Source: JAPPLB01 sp965218555 (GTDB lineage Bacteria > Acidobacteriota > Terriglobia > Bryobacterales > UBA6623). Taken from it: 64,000 nt of DNA. The number at the start of each line of letters is the position of its first letter. Position 1 is the stretch's first letter. The notes under the pieces are model-generated. The model made no database searches. It worked only from the letters and a program-made list of their open reading frames with translations, and was not told where the DNA came from. Position numbers and translations under genes: made by a program. This document shows, piece after piece, positions 8,211 through 17,175 of this stretch. Where the stretch lies: NCBI GenBank assembly GCA_965218555.1, contig OZ244625.1, positions 1,922,001 through 1,986,000 on the forward strand, given 5' to 3'.

Positions 8211-9233
8211 ATGCCTCGATTCCATCTGATCTACGCGGTTGCCGTCTGTCTTCTCGCGGCCCTTGCCGTGCCGGCATACCCCCAACTCGAGTCGAGCGAC
8301 AAGCCGCTGGCCCTTCTCGACGGCGAACCCATCACGGATGCCGACCTCGACATCGAATCCAAGCTCCTGGAGTTGCGCCAGCAGGCCTACCAAGCGCGCC
8401 TCGAAGGCCTCGAAAACTTCATCACCCACCGCATCGTCGAGAAAGAGGCCGTCAAGCGCGGCATCACGGGCCCCGAGCTCCTCCGCAAGGAAGTCAACGA
8501 CAAAATCGCCGATCCGACCCACGAGGAGATCGAGGAGTTCTACAGAAAGCAGAAAAGCCGCATCAACAAGCCGCTCGAGGAGATTCGGGAACAGATCACC
8601 GCGTTTCTGAAGAATCAGCGTCTCACCAAGGCACGCAACGAATTCGTCGAAGGGCTGAAGAAAGACAGCGAGATCCGTCTACTCTTAACTCCGCCACGCG
8701 TTCCGGTCGCAGTCGGCAACTCGCCCCGCCGCGGCCCCGCCGACACCCCTGTCACTATCGTTGAGTTCTCCGACTTCCAATGTCCCTATTGCCGCCGCGT
8801 CCAACCGACGCTGATCTCGTTGCTCGAAAAGTATCCCGACGAAGTCAGCCTCGTCTACAAAGACCTGCCGTTGCGCCGGATTCATCCCGAGGCGCAGAAA
8901 GCCGCTGAAGCCGCGCGCTGTGCCGGTGAACAGGGCAAGTTTTGGGAATACCACGACGCGCTTTTCGAGATCCTCCGCATCACCAAAGACGACTTCGCGA
9001 AAGTTGCCTCGGCTCTCGAACTCGACACCCTCGAGTTCTCCGGCTGCCTCGACTCCGGCAAGCACAAATCCACCGTCGACGCCGACTTCGAACAAGCGAT
9101 GCAGATCGGCGCCCAATCCACCCCCGTCTTCTATATCAACGGGATTCAACTCAAAGGGGCCCAATCCATCGACGCCTTCATTCAAATCATCGAAGCCGAG
9201 CTGGCTAACGCCGCATCCGCCGGCGGCGAATAA
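8211..9233 (+). CDS. Exported DsbA-family thioredoxin-fold protein with SurA-like N-terminal region
   Basis: 340 residues from ATG 8211. A signal peptide (MPRFHLIYAVAVCLLAALA ... YPQ) is followed by a helical region (residues about 30-150; LDGEPITDADLDIESK, then EEIEEFYRKQKSR) resembling SurA/PpiC N-domains, then a DsbA/thioredoxin domain (about 165-335) with TIVEFSDFQCPYC, redox Cys191 and Cys194, and the cis-proline region QSTPVFYING. It probably acts in periplasmic disulfide formation or isomerisation. The frame is open far upstream inside the GT4 gene; 8211 is the start that gives a signal peptide. A TAGAAT hexamer lies about 30 bases upstream. Confidence 0.85.
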   Translation: MPRFHLIYAVAVCLLAALAVPAYPQLESSDKPLALLDGEPITDADLDIESKLLELRQQAYQARLEGLENFITHRIVEKEAVKRGITGPELLRKEVNDKIADPTHEEIEEFYRKQKSRINKPLEEIREQITAFLKNQRLTKARNEFVEGLKKDSEIRLLLTPPRVPVAVGNSPRRGPADTPVTIVEFSDFQCPYCRRVQPTLISLLEKYPDEVSLVYKDLPLRRIHPEAQKAAEAARCAGEQGKFWEYHDALFEILRITKDDFAKVASALELDTLEFSGCLDSGKHKSTVDADFEQAMQIGAQSTPVFYINGIQLKGAQSIDAFIQIIEAELANAASAGGE

Positions 9234-9494
9234 GGGATTTTCAGCCCGAATCCGCAACCGCCCGCGGCCTTTCCCGATTCCAAGAAAGCACCACGCAAAT
9301 CCCCAACATATCGCTACAATCCCACAGCATGTCGCGGTTACGACGCAGGGAAATCCATCCTCGATTCTTCTTCGTCACAATGAATCTGCTGCGACCAGCG
9401 GTGTTGATCGAAACGCCTCGAAAGCCATGGATGTGGTCGTAGTCAGGTGGGTGCCGGGTGGTGATGTAGGGTCTTAAAGGAGGTCTGTGCTTCG

Positions 9495-9962
9495 TTGTCT
9501 ACTCTGGATCGAATTCGACAGATGTTCGATGCGGCCGGTGTCGACTACCGCGAGTTGCACCATGAGCCGACCCGGACGTCGGAAGACTCGGCGAGGGTTC
9601 GCGGCGAGGATCTCCGGACCGGCGGCAAAGCACTGCTGTTGAAGGTTGGCGGAGAGTTCAAGCTGTTCGTGCTGAGCGCCGCGTTGCGGGTGGATTCACA
9701 GGCGATCCGGAGACACTTCGATACACGAAAAACTCGGTTCGCGAGTGCCGAGGAACTGCAAGAACTCACCGGTCTCCTGCCTGGGTCCGTGCCTCCGTTT
9801 GGGCGACCGATCCTCCCGTTTGACCTGTATGTGGATAAATCGATTACGCGGAGCAACCGAATCGCGTTCAATGCAGGCTCACTGACGGATTCGATCTTCT
9901 TACGCATGGAGGACTACTTGAAGATCGCCAAGCCGACCGTGTTCCGGTTCAGCCGCGAATAA
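9495..9962 (+). CDS. YbaK/EbsC-type aminoacyl-tRNA deacylase
   Basis: 155 residues with a rare TTG start, fixed by the best Shine-Dalgarno in the region (AAAGGAGG at 9476-9483, 11 bases upstream). The single domain shows the YbaK pattern: GVDYRELHHEPTRTSEDSARVRG, then TGGKALLLKVGGEFKLFVLSA (conserved Lys), and LTGLLPGSVPPFG followed by a short Asp-containing strand. Family members hydrolyse mischarged tRNAs such as Cys- or Ala-tRNA(Pro) in the cytoplasm. Gene stands alone. Confidence 0.85.
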   Translation: MSTLDRIRQMFDAAGVDYRELHHEPTRTSEDSARVRGEDLRTGGKALLLKVGGEFKLFVLSAALRVDSQAIRRHFDTRKTRFASAEELQELTGLLPGSVPPFGRPILPFDLYVDKSITRSNRIAFNAGSLTDSIFLRMEDYLKIAKPTVFRFSRE

Positions 9963-10073
9963 ACACCAGAGAATGGTTGCTCCGTGTGGAAGCCGCCGCG
10001 CCTGTCATGAGCCTGTGGGCCTGCCCGTGTTGTTGCCCCACCGCAAACTCACGGCGCGAAGTACGCTAAATGG

Positions 10074-11231
10074 ATGAACACTGTTTGGTCGAGCTTGCGA
10101 GACGAGTTTCCTGTCCTCAACGAGTGGACCTACCTCAATACCGCCAGCTTCGGTCCCGTGCCGCTCTGCGCCACGCGCGCCGTCGAAGATCACTTCAAGC
10201 ACCGCAATCAAGCCGCCTGTCTCGACTTCCTCGATTGGTTTACCGATATCGAGAGCATCCGAGCGAGGATGGCCACCCTGGTCGGCGCGTCCCCCGACGA
10301 CATCGCGTACATCCCGAACGCCGCAACGGCCCTATCCTGGCTCCTGACCGGAATCGATTGGAAGCCGGGCGACCACGTCCTTACGCTGACCGACGAATTT
10401 CCGAACAACCTCTACTTCGGCGGTGCCCTGGAGAAGAAGGGCGTAGGCGCTTCGACGGTCCCCGTGCCGGACGGCCGCTTCTCGCTCGATGTCCTGCGAG
10501 ACTCCCTGACCGATTCCACCCGCATCGTGCTGGCCAGCGCAGTGAACTATTCGACGGGCCTTCGCCCGCCGCTCGACGAGATCGGGATGGAGCTGAGGAG
10601 GCGCGGCATCCTCTTCTACGTCGACGGCACGCAGAGCGTAGGAGCACTTCCCACCGACGTCAACACCTCGAAATTCGATGTCCTGGCCGTTCACGCCTAC
10701 AAGTGGATGTGCTGCCCGACCGGCATCGGTTTCGCCTACGTCTCGCCTCAGGTTCGTGAGTGGCTTGAGCCGAGCACCTACAGTTGGCGCAGTCACAAGG
10801 ATTGGCGGAACGTTGACCACCTTCACCACGGTGCGCCCGCGCTTCCCCCGACCGCTCTCAAATACGAGGGCGGCATGCAGAACTTCGGCGGCATCTACAC
10901 CTTGGGCGCCGTCGCCGCTCTGTTCGACTCTCTCGGACACAATGCCATCGAACAGCAGGTCCAAACCATCGCCGCCGCGACACGCGACACGCTGCGCGCG
11001 GCCGGGGCCGAACTACTATCGGACCGGCATCCCCACTATGACTCGCCCATCATCTGTGGCCGCTTCGAGGGGGTCGATGCGTCACGCTTGGCAGTGGCGT
11101 TGCACCAAAGGCGCATTACCGTCGCCGCGCGTAAGGGGAATCTCCGCGTTTCACCGCACTTCTTCAACAACGAAGAAGACATGACCCTTCTCGCCGACGC
11201 ATTGAAGCACGTCCTGCCGCTCATGCGGTAG
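10074..11231 (+). CDS. PLP-dependent class V aminotransferase (cysteine desulfurase-like fold)
   Basis: 385 residues. The N-terminus has YLNTASFGPVP, and later DEFPNN, FYVDGTQSVGALP (PLP-binding Asp) and VHAYKWMCCPTG, with Lys210 the predicted Schiff-base lysine. Class V members include cysteine desulfurases, kynureninases and isopenicillin epimerase-like enzymes. The pattern YLNTASFG with HAYKW is closest to the epimerase/desulfurase-like branch, but the substrate is not deducible. No Shine-Dalgarno is present; a TACGCT hexamer ends six bases before the ATG, consistent with a near-leaderless message. ATG 10070 is out of frame. Confidence 0.82.
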   Translation: MNTVWSSLRDEFPVLNEWTYLNTASFGPVPLCATRAVEDHFKHRNQAACLDFLDWFTDIESIRARMATLVGASPDDIAYIPNAATALSWLLTGIDWKPGDHVLTLTDEFPNNLYFGGALEKKGVGASTVPVPDGRFSLDVLRDSLTDSTRIVLASAVNYSTGLRPPLDEIGMELRRRGILFYVDGTQSVGALPTDVNTSKFDVLAVHAYKWMCCPTGIGFAYVSPQVREWLEPSTYSWRSHKDWRNVDHLHHGAPALPPTALKYEGGMQNFGGIYTLGAVAALFDSLGHNAIEQQVQTIAAATRDTLRAAGAELLSDRHPHYDSPIICGRFEGVDASRLAVALHQRRITVAARKGNLRVSPHFFNNEEDMTLLADALKHVLPLMR

Positions 11232-11427
11232 CCCGTTTCGATAACCTGCTCCTGCCCGCGGCCGTGGAACTCTTTGGCCCGGTTAGGAACAACCAAGGCT
11301 CCGGGTAGCTGCTTTCGGGGGTCTCCCCTGCTGCTAATTCCTACCCGTCCGGCGTCACGTCATACGGTTACAACTCTGTCAGGGTTATGCCCTTTCCCAT
11401 TCCAGTTCGCAAGTAAGGAGGATTCGG

Positions 11428-11613
11428 GTGATTCCACGGATTCGTCCGCCGGCGGCGGGCCGAAACCTGTCGAGCCGGTTTGGAGGAGACTTCAACGCGA
11501 TTCCGGAGAGGTATCGGAAGCTGTCGGCTCCGTCGGTCGACCACGCCGCCGGTCGAAACCAGGAAGCAGACCGCCATCGAGCCGCTTTCTCGGCAGCTCG
11601 TTCCACTCCCTGA
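11428..11613 (+). CDS. Possible small protein with strong ribosome-binding site
   Basis: A 61-residue frame from GTG 11428, preceded by AAGGAGG (11415-11421) at ideal spacing in an otherwise gene-free 545-base interval (11232-11776). The product is basic, Arg/Ala-rich, with no recognised motif. The ribosome-binding site is the only positive evidence; the rest of the interval shows no other gene. Confidence 0.25.
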   Translation: MIPRIRPPAAGRNLSSRFGGDFNAIPERYRKLSAPSVDHAAGRNQEADRHRAAFSAARSTP

Positions 11614-11776
11614 AAGTTAGACGAATCCGCCGAAAGAAGGTTTCCCGGCTGTTCCGAGCCGGTGTAAGGCAGCGCACTCAGGGCGGTGCTCCGGCGGCCT
11701 CACTTTGACGAATTCGGCCACCGTCGTCTACTCTGAACCGTGGTGGGCCTTTGGCCCCGACCCTAAGGGAATTCCA

Positions 11777-12976
11777 ATGAATCGCAGAACCTTTCTCAAC
11801 AGTACCGCCGCAGCCAGTATGACCGCTGCCTCCGCGCAGCGCGTTCTTGGCGCGAACGATCGTATCGGTATCGGCACCGTCGGAACCGGGGGCCGCGGCC
11901 GTACGCTGACGCGCTACTTCAAGGAGAACGACAAGGCCGACACGAGAGCTGTCTGCGACATCTACGAGGCCAACCTGGCGCTGGGCGCTGAAACCGCCGG
12001 CACGAACACCAAGACCTACCACGAGTACGAGCGGCTGCTGGAAGACAAAGACATTGACGCGATCATCGTTGCCACGCCGGACCACTGGCACGCCCCCATC
12101 ACCATCGCCGCCTGCGAAGCGGGCAAAGACGTCTATGTCGAGAAACCGATGTGCCACACCATCGACGAGGCGTTCCAGATGATCGACGCCGTACGCCGCA
12201 CCAAACGCGTCGTCCAGGTCGGCACGCAGAGGCGCAGTTACGACCTCTTCCGCGAAGGCAAGAAGATCATGGAGTCCGGCCGCATCGGCAAGATCCAACT
12301 CGTCAACTCCTGGTGGTACAACAACGTCACCAAGCCGCGCGACCCGGTCGTCGACGGCAAAGTCGACTGGGACCGCTGGCAAGGCTACGCCGAGAAGCGC
12401 GAATTCGACCCCTTCCGCTTCCGCAACTGGTACTGGTTTTACGATTACTCCGGAGGCCTCACCGTCGGCCAGGGCGCCCACATCCTCGACTGCATCAATT
12501 GGTATATGGACGCCAAGTTCCCCCAGGCCGTCACCTGCGTCGGGGTAAAGTCCGAAGTCCCCGGCCTGGAGATTCCTCAAACAACAACCCTTACCGTGGA
12601 ATACCCGGAAGGCTTCATTGCCGTCTTCACGCTCGGATACAAGCACATGCGCTACCACCGCGCGCACGATCAGATGAAGCAGTTCTGCGGCAACAAGGCA
12701 CGCTTCGACGTATCCCGCGAGTCACACCACCTCTATGAACCAACCGCTGAGTTGGAAGAAAAGCCCGCTTACGAACTCATTCGTTACGGAACCTGGGGAC
12801 GCTCGACGGCACAACACGTCGACAACTTCCTTTCGTGCGTCCAATCCCGAGAAGACCCCAACGCCCCGGTCGAGGCGGGTGCCTACGCCGCTGTCTCGCT
12901 GGCCATGGCGATGGAGTCACTCCAATCCGGCAAGCGCATGCAGTTCGACGCTGGCGCGAAACGCATGAGTTCCTGA
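11777..12976 (+). CDS. Gfo/Idh/MocA-family oxidoreductase with Tat signal
   Basis: 399 residues from ATG 11777 (Shine-Dalgarno-like AAGGGA 8 bases upstream). MNRRTFLNSTAAASMTAAS is a twin-arginine signal. The Rossmann region follows (IGTVGTGGRGR), then DAIIVATPDHWH and DVYVEKPMCH (the EKP motif of the family), and the C-terminal domain with GGLTVGQGAHILDC. Tat export after folding with NAD(P) bound is typical of these sugar oxidoreductases in glycan-degrading bacteria. The substrate is probably a sugar or sugar acid. Stands alone. Confidence 0.87.
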   Translation: MNRRTFLNSTAAASMTAASAQRVLGANDRIGIGTVGTGGRGRTLTRYFKENDKADTRAVCDIYEANLALGAETAGTNTKTYHEYERLLEDKDIDAIIVATPDHWHAPITIAACEAGKDVYVEKPMCHTIDEAFQMIDAVRRTKRVVQVGTQRRSYDLFREGKKIMESGRIGKIQLVNSWWYNNVTKPRDPVVDGKVDWDRWQGYAEKREFDPFRFRNWYWFYDYSGGLTVGQGAHILDCINWYMDAKFPQAVTCVGVKSEVPGLEIPQTTTLTVEYPEGFIAVFTLGYKHMRYHRAHDQMKQFCGNKARFDVSRESHHLYEPTAELEEKPAYELIRYGTWGRSTAQHVDNFLSCVQSREDPNAPVEAGAYAAVSLAMAMESLQSGKRMQFDAGAKRMSS

Positions 12977-13076
12977 AGATGAAATGCAGGGGCATGGCAA
13001 GCCGTGCCCAAGGCCTCGGAAGGAATCAACAGACCGCAAACGAACAGCGCAAGCACGGGAAAACTCGCCGGCTCGA

Positions 13077-13664
13077 TCAGCCCTTTTCGCAAGCTTTTCG
13101 CAGCAAAAGCTCGTGGACCCGTGTGTCTTCGGTCATTTCTGGATGAAACGTTGCCGCCAGATGCCGCCCTTGTTCGACCAGAATCGGATCACCGTCCAGG
13201 GAAGCCAGCACGCGTGCGCCACCCCGAACCTCCCTGATAATCGGCGCGCGGATGAACACCGTTTCCAATTCGCCCGGCCAGGTGCGGTCCTCGAATTCCT
13301 TCTCGGGTTGGATCGTCCGAATCGAACTGTCGACTTGCCGCCCGTAGGCGTTGCGCTCGACCGTCATATCGATCGCCCCGAGGGAGCGCTGCGCCGGCGA
13401 CGTCACCTCTGTGGCAAGAAGAATCGTTCCGGCGCACGTGCCGAAGATCGGCTTCTCGGCCGCAAACTGCTTAAGAGGCTCGAACAAGCCCTCGGCGTCG
13501 AGCAGTTTCAGCATGGTGGAACTCTCTCCACCGGGAAGAATCACCGCATCAAGGGCCGCAAGCTGCCCGGCGTAGTTGACATACACGGCATTGACGCCCA
13601 GCCTCCGCAGCGCGCGCTGGTGTTTCTCATAATCGCCCTGCAGCGCGAAGACACCAATCTGCAT
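13077..13664 (-). CDS. pdxT: Pyridoxal 5'-phosphate synthase glutaminase subunit
   Basis: 195 residues, typical for PdxT. It is a class I glutamine amidotransferase: GGESST (residues 45-50, oxyanion region), nucleophile Cys77 in FGTCAGT, and the His-x-Glu of the triad in TFHPEMTED near residue 170. It hydrolyses glutamine and channels ammonia to PdxS for de novo PLP synthesis. It lies 53 bases downstream of pdxS on the same strand, forming the usual pdxST operon. Confidence 0.95.
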   Translation of the reverse strand: MQIGVFALQGDYEKHQRALRRLGVNAVYVNYAGQLAALDAVILPGGESSTMLKLLDAEGLFEPLKQFAAEKPIFGTCAGTILLATEVTSPAQRSLGAIDMTVERNAYGRQVDSSIRTIQPEKEFEDRTWPGELETVFIRAPIIREVRGGARVLASLDGDPILVEQGRHLAATFHPEMTEDTRVHELLLRKACEKG

Positions 13665-13717
13665 CAGTCCCGAATGACTTTTCCGGTTCTCGTCCTAAGG
13701 CGGAACTCTGTCAGGAA

Positions 13718-14602
13718 CTACCAGCCGCGGGTTTGAAGAAGTTCCTTCTCCTCCAGTTGGGCGGTGTTGATCCCGCGCATCGCTTCACCCAACTCCTCGC
13801 AAGCTTCGAGTAGCTTCTCGGGATCGTTGTAGTAGGTCGCGGCTTTGACGACGGCTCTGGCGCGGCGAGCCGGGTCTTCCGACTTGAAGATGCCTGAGCC
13901 GACGAATACGGCCTCGGCGCCAAGCTGCATGACGAGAGCGGCATCGGCCGGCGTCGCGATGCCTCCCGCCGAAAAGTTCGGGACGGGGAGTTTGCCGTGC
14001 TCGGCGACGTATTGCACGAGTTCGAGCGGAGCTTGCAGATTCTTCGCGGCCGTCGGCAATTCGTCTTGACCCATCACTGTAAGCTGCTTCATCTGTTTCT
14101 GGATGGTCCGCATGTGGCGCACGGCCTCGACGATATCCCCCGAGCCCGCCTCGCCCTTGGTGCGGATCATCGCGGCGCCCTCGGCGATCCGCCGCAGCGC
14201 TTCACCCAGATTGCGCGCACCGCAGACGAAAGGTACCCGAAACGGACGCTTGTCGATGTGGTTCTCCTCGTCAGCGGGAGTCAGCACTTCGCTCTCGTCG
14301 ATGTAGTCGACCTTGAGCGCTTCGAGAACCTTCGCCTCCATGAAGTGCCCGATGCGGGCTTTCGCCATCACCGGGATATGCACGGTCTCCATGATCTCGC
14401 GAATCTTCGAGATGCTCGCCATGCGAGCCACGCCACCTTCCTTGCGGATGTCGGCAGGCACACGCTCGAGCGCCATCACCGACGTCGCTCCGGCGTCCTC
14501 GGCAATCTTCGCCTGTTCGGCATTCGTAACATCCATGATCACGCCGCCCTTGAGCATTTCGGCCAAACCGGCCTTCAAGCGAAAGTCATTATCCAAATAC
14601 AT
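13718..14602 (-). CDS. pdxS: Pyridoxal 5'-phosphate synthase lyase subunit
   Basis: 294 residues, full length. The (beta/alpha)8 barrel shows GGVIMDVTNAEQA, ALERVPADIR, and MAKARIGH with Lys81, the catalytic lysine that forms the ribose-5-phosphate imine. RTKGEAGSG holds the phosphate-binding loop and second lysine. It condenses ribose 5-phosphate, glyceraldehyde 3-phosphate and PdxT-derived ammonia into PLP. On the minus strand GGAGG lies eight bases before the ATG. First gene of the pdxST operon. Confidence 0.96.
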   Translation of the reverse strand: MYLDNDFRLKAGLAEMLKGGVIMDVTNAEQAKIAEDAGATSVMALERVPADIRKEGGVARMASISKIREIMETVHIPVMAKARIGHFMEAKVLEALKVDYIDESEVLTPADEENHIDKRPFRVPFVCGARNLGEALRRIAEGAAMIRTKGEAGSGDIVEAVRHMRTIQKQMKQLTVMGQDELPTAAKNLQAPLELVQYVAEHGKLPVPNFSAGGIATPADAALVMQLGAEAVFVGSGIFKSEDPARRARAVVKAATYYNDPEKLLEACEELGEAMRGINTAQLEEKELLQTRGW

Positions 14603-14980
14603 CGCCGTTACCTCCGATGCCAGTGCGCTAGCGAGTTCTCACACTCGTATTCACGACCGCCCCCGCCGCCTTGACACATGCGACTGGGACGACTCTAGGG
14701 TACCACTCATCGTAGCGCTGGTCTTGTTTCTGGGCAAGACACCGCTGCCGCGCCCAGGCTTGTATGAGTCCGCCGTCCCTGCCCATCATCTCGAAAGGTG
14801 TCCTTAGGTGCAGGTGTCATTGACCACCCAGTGCGCACACAGCGAAAGCCGCTTGCGGAAAGTGCGGCGGATCTCCAAAGCGGAGGTCCGCCATGGGTTT
14901 CCGCCTATACGGTACTCTCAGGGTAGGCCGCTTGTCAGAGATGACCTCATAGAGCCGCCGGCCTTGCAGGGAGTGTTCCT
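14603..14980. other. Intergenic region between pdxS and the FtsX-like gene, with a strong hairpin
   Basis: No gene is supported. It contains an 11-bp inverted repeat (14866-14876 with 14882-14892, loop AAAGC) with only one G-T pair. There is no T-tract on either side, so it is not a classical terminator. The divergent promoters of pdxS and 14981 must lie here; no convincing -35/-10 pair was identified. Confidence 0.5.
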
Positions 14981-16075
14981 TTGATCCAGCGAGTTGTTTG
15001 GGCGAATCTTCGGCACCGTCGCATGCGGACGGCGCTCGCCATTTCAGCGATTGCACTGGAAGTGGCAATGATTCTGTTGATCCTCGGTTTGGCGGATGGC
15101 TTGGTGGGGGAGTCGGTACGGCGGCAACGGGGCATCGGCGCCGACATTCTGATGCGGTCCCCTACGTCGAGCAGCGCTGTCACTTCAGGTCCGGCAGGCA
15201 TCGACGAATCAGTGGTCGCGGACATCGAGAAGCTGCCTGGCGTGGCGATGGCGATAGGCACGGTGTTCTCGATGAGCGCAGGGCTGAACACCGTAACGGG
15301 CGTCGATATCCACAAACTCGACCGCATGGCGGGCGGGCTGGGCTATGTGGCGGGCAAGCCTTTCGAACAACCCTATGAAGCGGTGGTCGACGAATATTAC
15401 GCCAAGCAACGCAAGCTTGCCGTTGGCGATACGCTTCGCCTGTTGAACCATGATTTCAAAGTGGCAGGCATCATCGGGGCGGGAAAAGCGTCGCGGATTT
15501 TTATTCCCTTCAGGACCAAACAGGAACTGCTGCGGTGGGAGGGTCGGCTAAGCCAAATCTACGTGCAGCTCGATGACCCGGAACAGGCACCGGCTTTCGC
15601 CGAAGACCTGAAGAGGATCTACCCTGACTACCCGGTCTATACGATGGAAGCTTTTTTGTCCATGTTCGCCTCGCAGACGCGGGGCAAAGCTGACGAATTC
15701 GTGGCGGTGATCGTCGGGATTGCGGTAGCTGTGGGCTTCATCGTCGTGCTGATCTCGATGTACACTGCGGTGCTCGACCGCACGCGCGAGATCGGGATCC
15801 TCAAGTCGCTGGGGGCGTCGGCGGGCTACGTCGTGGACATCTTCCTGCGGGAAACGGCGGTGCTCACCGTGGCGGGCATTGTGTTGGGAATCGGTATTGC
15901 GCGGCTGGGTGAGGCGATGCTGGAGAATAGCTTCCCGCTCGTCACGGTCAGCATCCTGGGGGAGCACTTGATACGCGTAACGGTGATTGCGCTCGTCGGG
16001 TCGATCTTCGGAGCGCTTTACCCTTCTCTCAAGGCAGCGAGGCAGGACCCGATCGAAGCGCTGGCCTACGAGTAG
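14981..16075 (+). CDS. FtsX/MacB-type ABC transporter permease
   Basis: 364 residues from TTG 14981 (GGGAG about eight bases upstream). Topology: one N-terminal transmembrane segment (about residues 15-40), a large extracytoplasmic MacB_PCD-like domain (about 45-230) and three C-terminal helices (about 240-355). LDRTREIGILKSLGAS and the C-terminal AARQDPIEAL are hallmarks of the family. Such permeases pair with an ATPase to work as mechanotransmitters or lipoprotein/macrolide exporters. No ATPase or adaptor gene is adjacent, so its partner is encoded elsewhere. Confidence 0.85.
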   Translation: MIQRVVWANLRHRRMRTALAISAIALEVAMILLILGLADGLVGESVRRQRGIGADILMRSPTSSSAVTSGPAGIDESVVADIEKLPGVAMAIGTVFSMSAGLNTVTGVDIHKLDRMAGGLGYVAGKPFEQPYEAVVDEYYAKQRKLAVGDTLRLLNHDFKVAGIIGAGKASRIFIPFRTKQELLRWEGRLSQIYVQLDDPEQAPAFAEDLKRIYPDYPVYTMEAFLSMFASQTRGKADEFVAVIVGIAVAVGFIVVLISMYTAVLDRTREIGILKSLGASAGYVVDIFLRETAVLTVAGIVLGIGIARLGEAMLENSFPLVTVSILGEHLIRVTVIALVGSIFGALYPSLKAARQDPIEALAYE

Positions 16076-16196
16076 CTGTCTGCGTTTGGAACGAAACTTG
16101 GAGCACTCGGCAAGCATCCAAGTGGGGAAGAGTATCTTGTCTGCGATACTCTCGGGAGGGGTTGACAGCTCGCCTGAAATCAAGGAGTTTCCGAAC

Positions 16197-16964
16197 ATGA
16201 AACGTATTGTCTGTTTGGTGTCCGTATGCGCCTTCTTGCTCACCGGTCTTGCTCTGGCGGACGAGTTGCACCTCCGTACCGGGGCAGTCATCTCGGGAAG
16301 TTTTGTGGGTGGTGATACGCGGTCGGTCCGCCTTATCGGTCCGGACGGCAATGTACGAACCTATTCGGTGGACGACGTGGCAAGTATCCACTTCGTGACG
16401 ACCCCAACGGCCACGGGTCCCGCGGCTCCTTCTCCGAGCCGAACGACTTCCTCGCAACCTTCCGTCACGGTGCCGGCGGGAACGGTGATTACGGTTCGGA
16501 TGATCGACTCGATCGACGCCGACATTACGGGAGCCGGCGAACGCTTCCGGGCGAGCATTGACGACCCGATCAGCATTGACGGTCGGATTGTAGTACCCCG
16601 CCATGCCGATGCCACGGTGCAGGTGACTCGCGTCGAGCAGGGCGGCGCGGTTCGAGGCAGCGACGAGGTTGCTCTGAAACTCTATGACATCACCGTGGAC
16701 GGGCATGCCTACCAGATCGCCACGAACTACGCAGAGGTCAAGGGTGAAGGCAAGGGTGGCAAGACGGCTCGGAACACGGCCATCGGCGGTCTCGGCGGCG
16801 CGATCATCGGCGGTATTCTCGGTGGCGGCAGAGGCGCTGCGATCGGCGCCGGTGCGGGCGCCGGTGCGGGCGTCGCCGTCGCGGCGGCGCGGGGGACCAA
16901 GCTGCGGATTCCGTCAGAGTCGCGGCTCGACTTCGTGCTTCGCTCGCCGTTGGGCCTGATGTAA
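16197..16964 (+). CDS. Secreted glycine-zipper protein, function unknown
   Basis: 255 residues from ATG 16197, with AAGGAG about ten bases upstream. A signal peptide (MKRIVCLVSVCAFLLTGLALA) is followed by a small beta domain (about 22-65), a Ser/Pro/Thr linker, a beta-rich domain (about 95-180, VPAGTVITVRMIDSID ... GRIVVPRHADATVQV), and a glycine zipper (about 190-230) of GG/GA repeats that could insert in a membrane. The first ATG-less 70 codons of the open frame are excluded because the signal peptide starts at 16197. Probably envelope-associated. Confidence 0.65.
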   Translation: MKRIVCLVSVCAFLLTGLALADELHLRTGAVISGSFVGGDTRSVRLIGPDGNVRTYSVDDVASIHFVTTPTATGPAAPSPSRTTSSQPSVTVPAGTVITVRMIDSIDADITGAGERFRASIDDPISIDGRIVVPRHADATVQVTRVEQGGAVRGSDEVALKLYDITVDGHAYQIATNYAEVKGEGKGGKTARNTAIGGLGGAIIGGILGGGRGAAIGAGAGAGAGVAVAAARGTKLRIPSESRLDFVLRSPLGLM

Positions 16965-17102
16965 GCGCATCTTCGCACTGGATCGGTGGTCGCTCTCGGC
17001 CGCCTGGGATGCAGTGCCGGTTCGCGCTCACCGTTACGGAACAGCTCAGGATCCTACCATCAAGACGGCGCCAAGACGAAATCGGCCAACGCTCCCGGGG
17101 CA

Positions 17103-17131
17103 TTGTCTTCCCGCTTCCAGCCCAGTATAAT
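17103..17131 (+). promoter_or_regulatory. Predicted sigma-70 type promoter of the peroxiredoxin gene
   Basis: TTGTCT (17103-17108) and a perfect TATAAT (17126-17131) are separated by 17 bases, giving a predicted transcript start near 17138 and a leader of about 38 bases. The leader contains GGGGAGG just before ATG 17176, so this gene, unlike many neighbours, has a conventional leader. Confidence 0.6.
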
Positions 17132-17175
17132 GACAACCAATTCTGGATCCAGGTGATCCTTTTTGGGGAGGCTCA

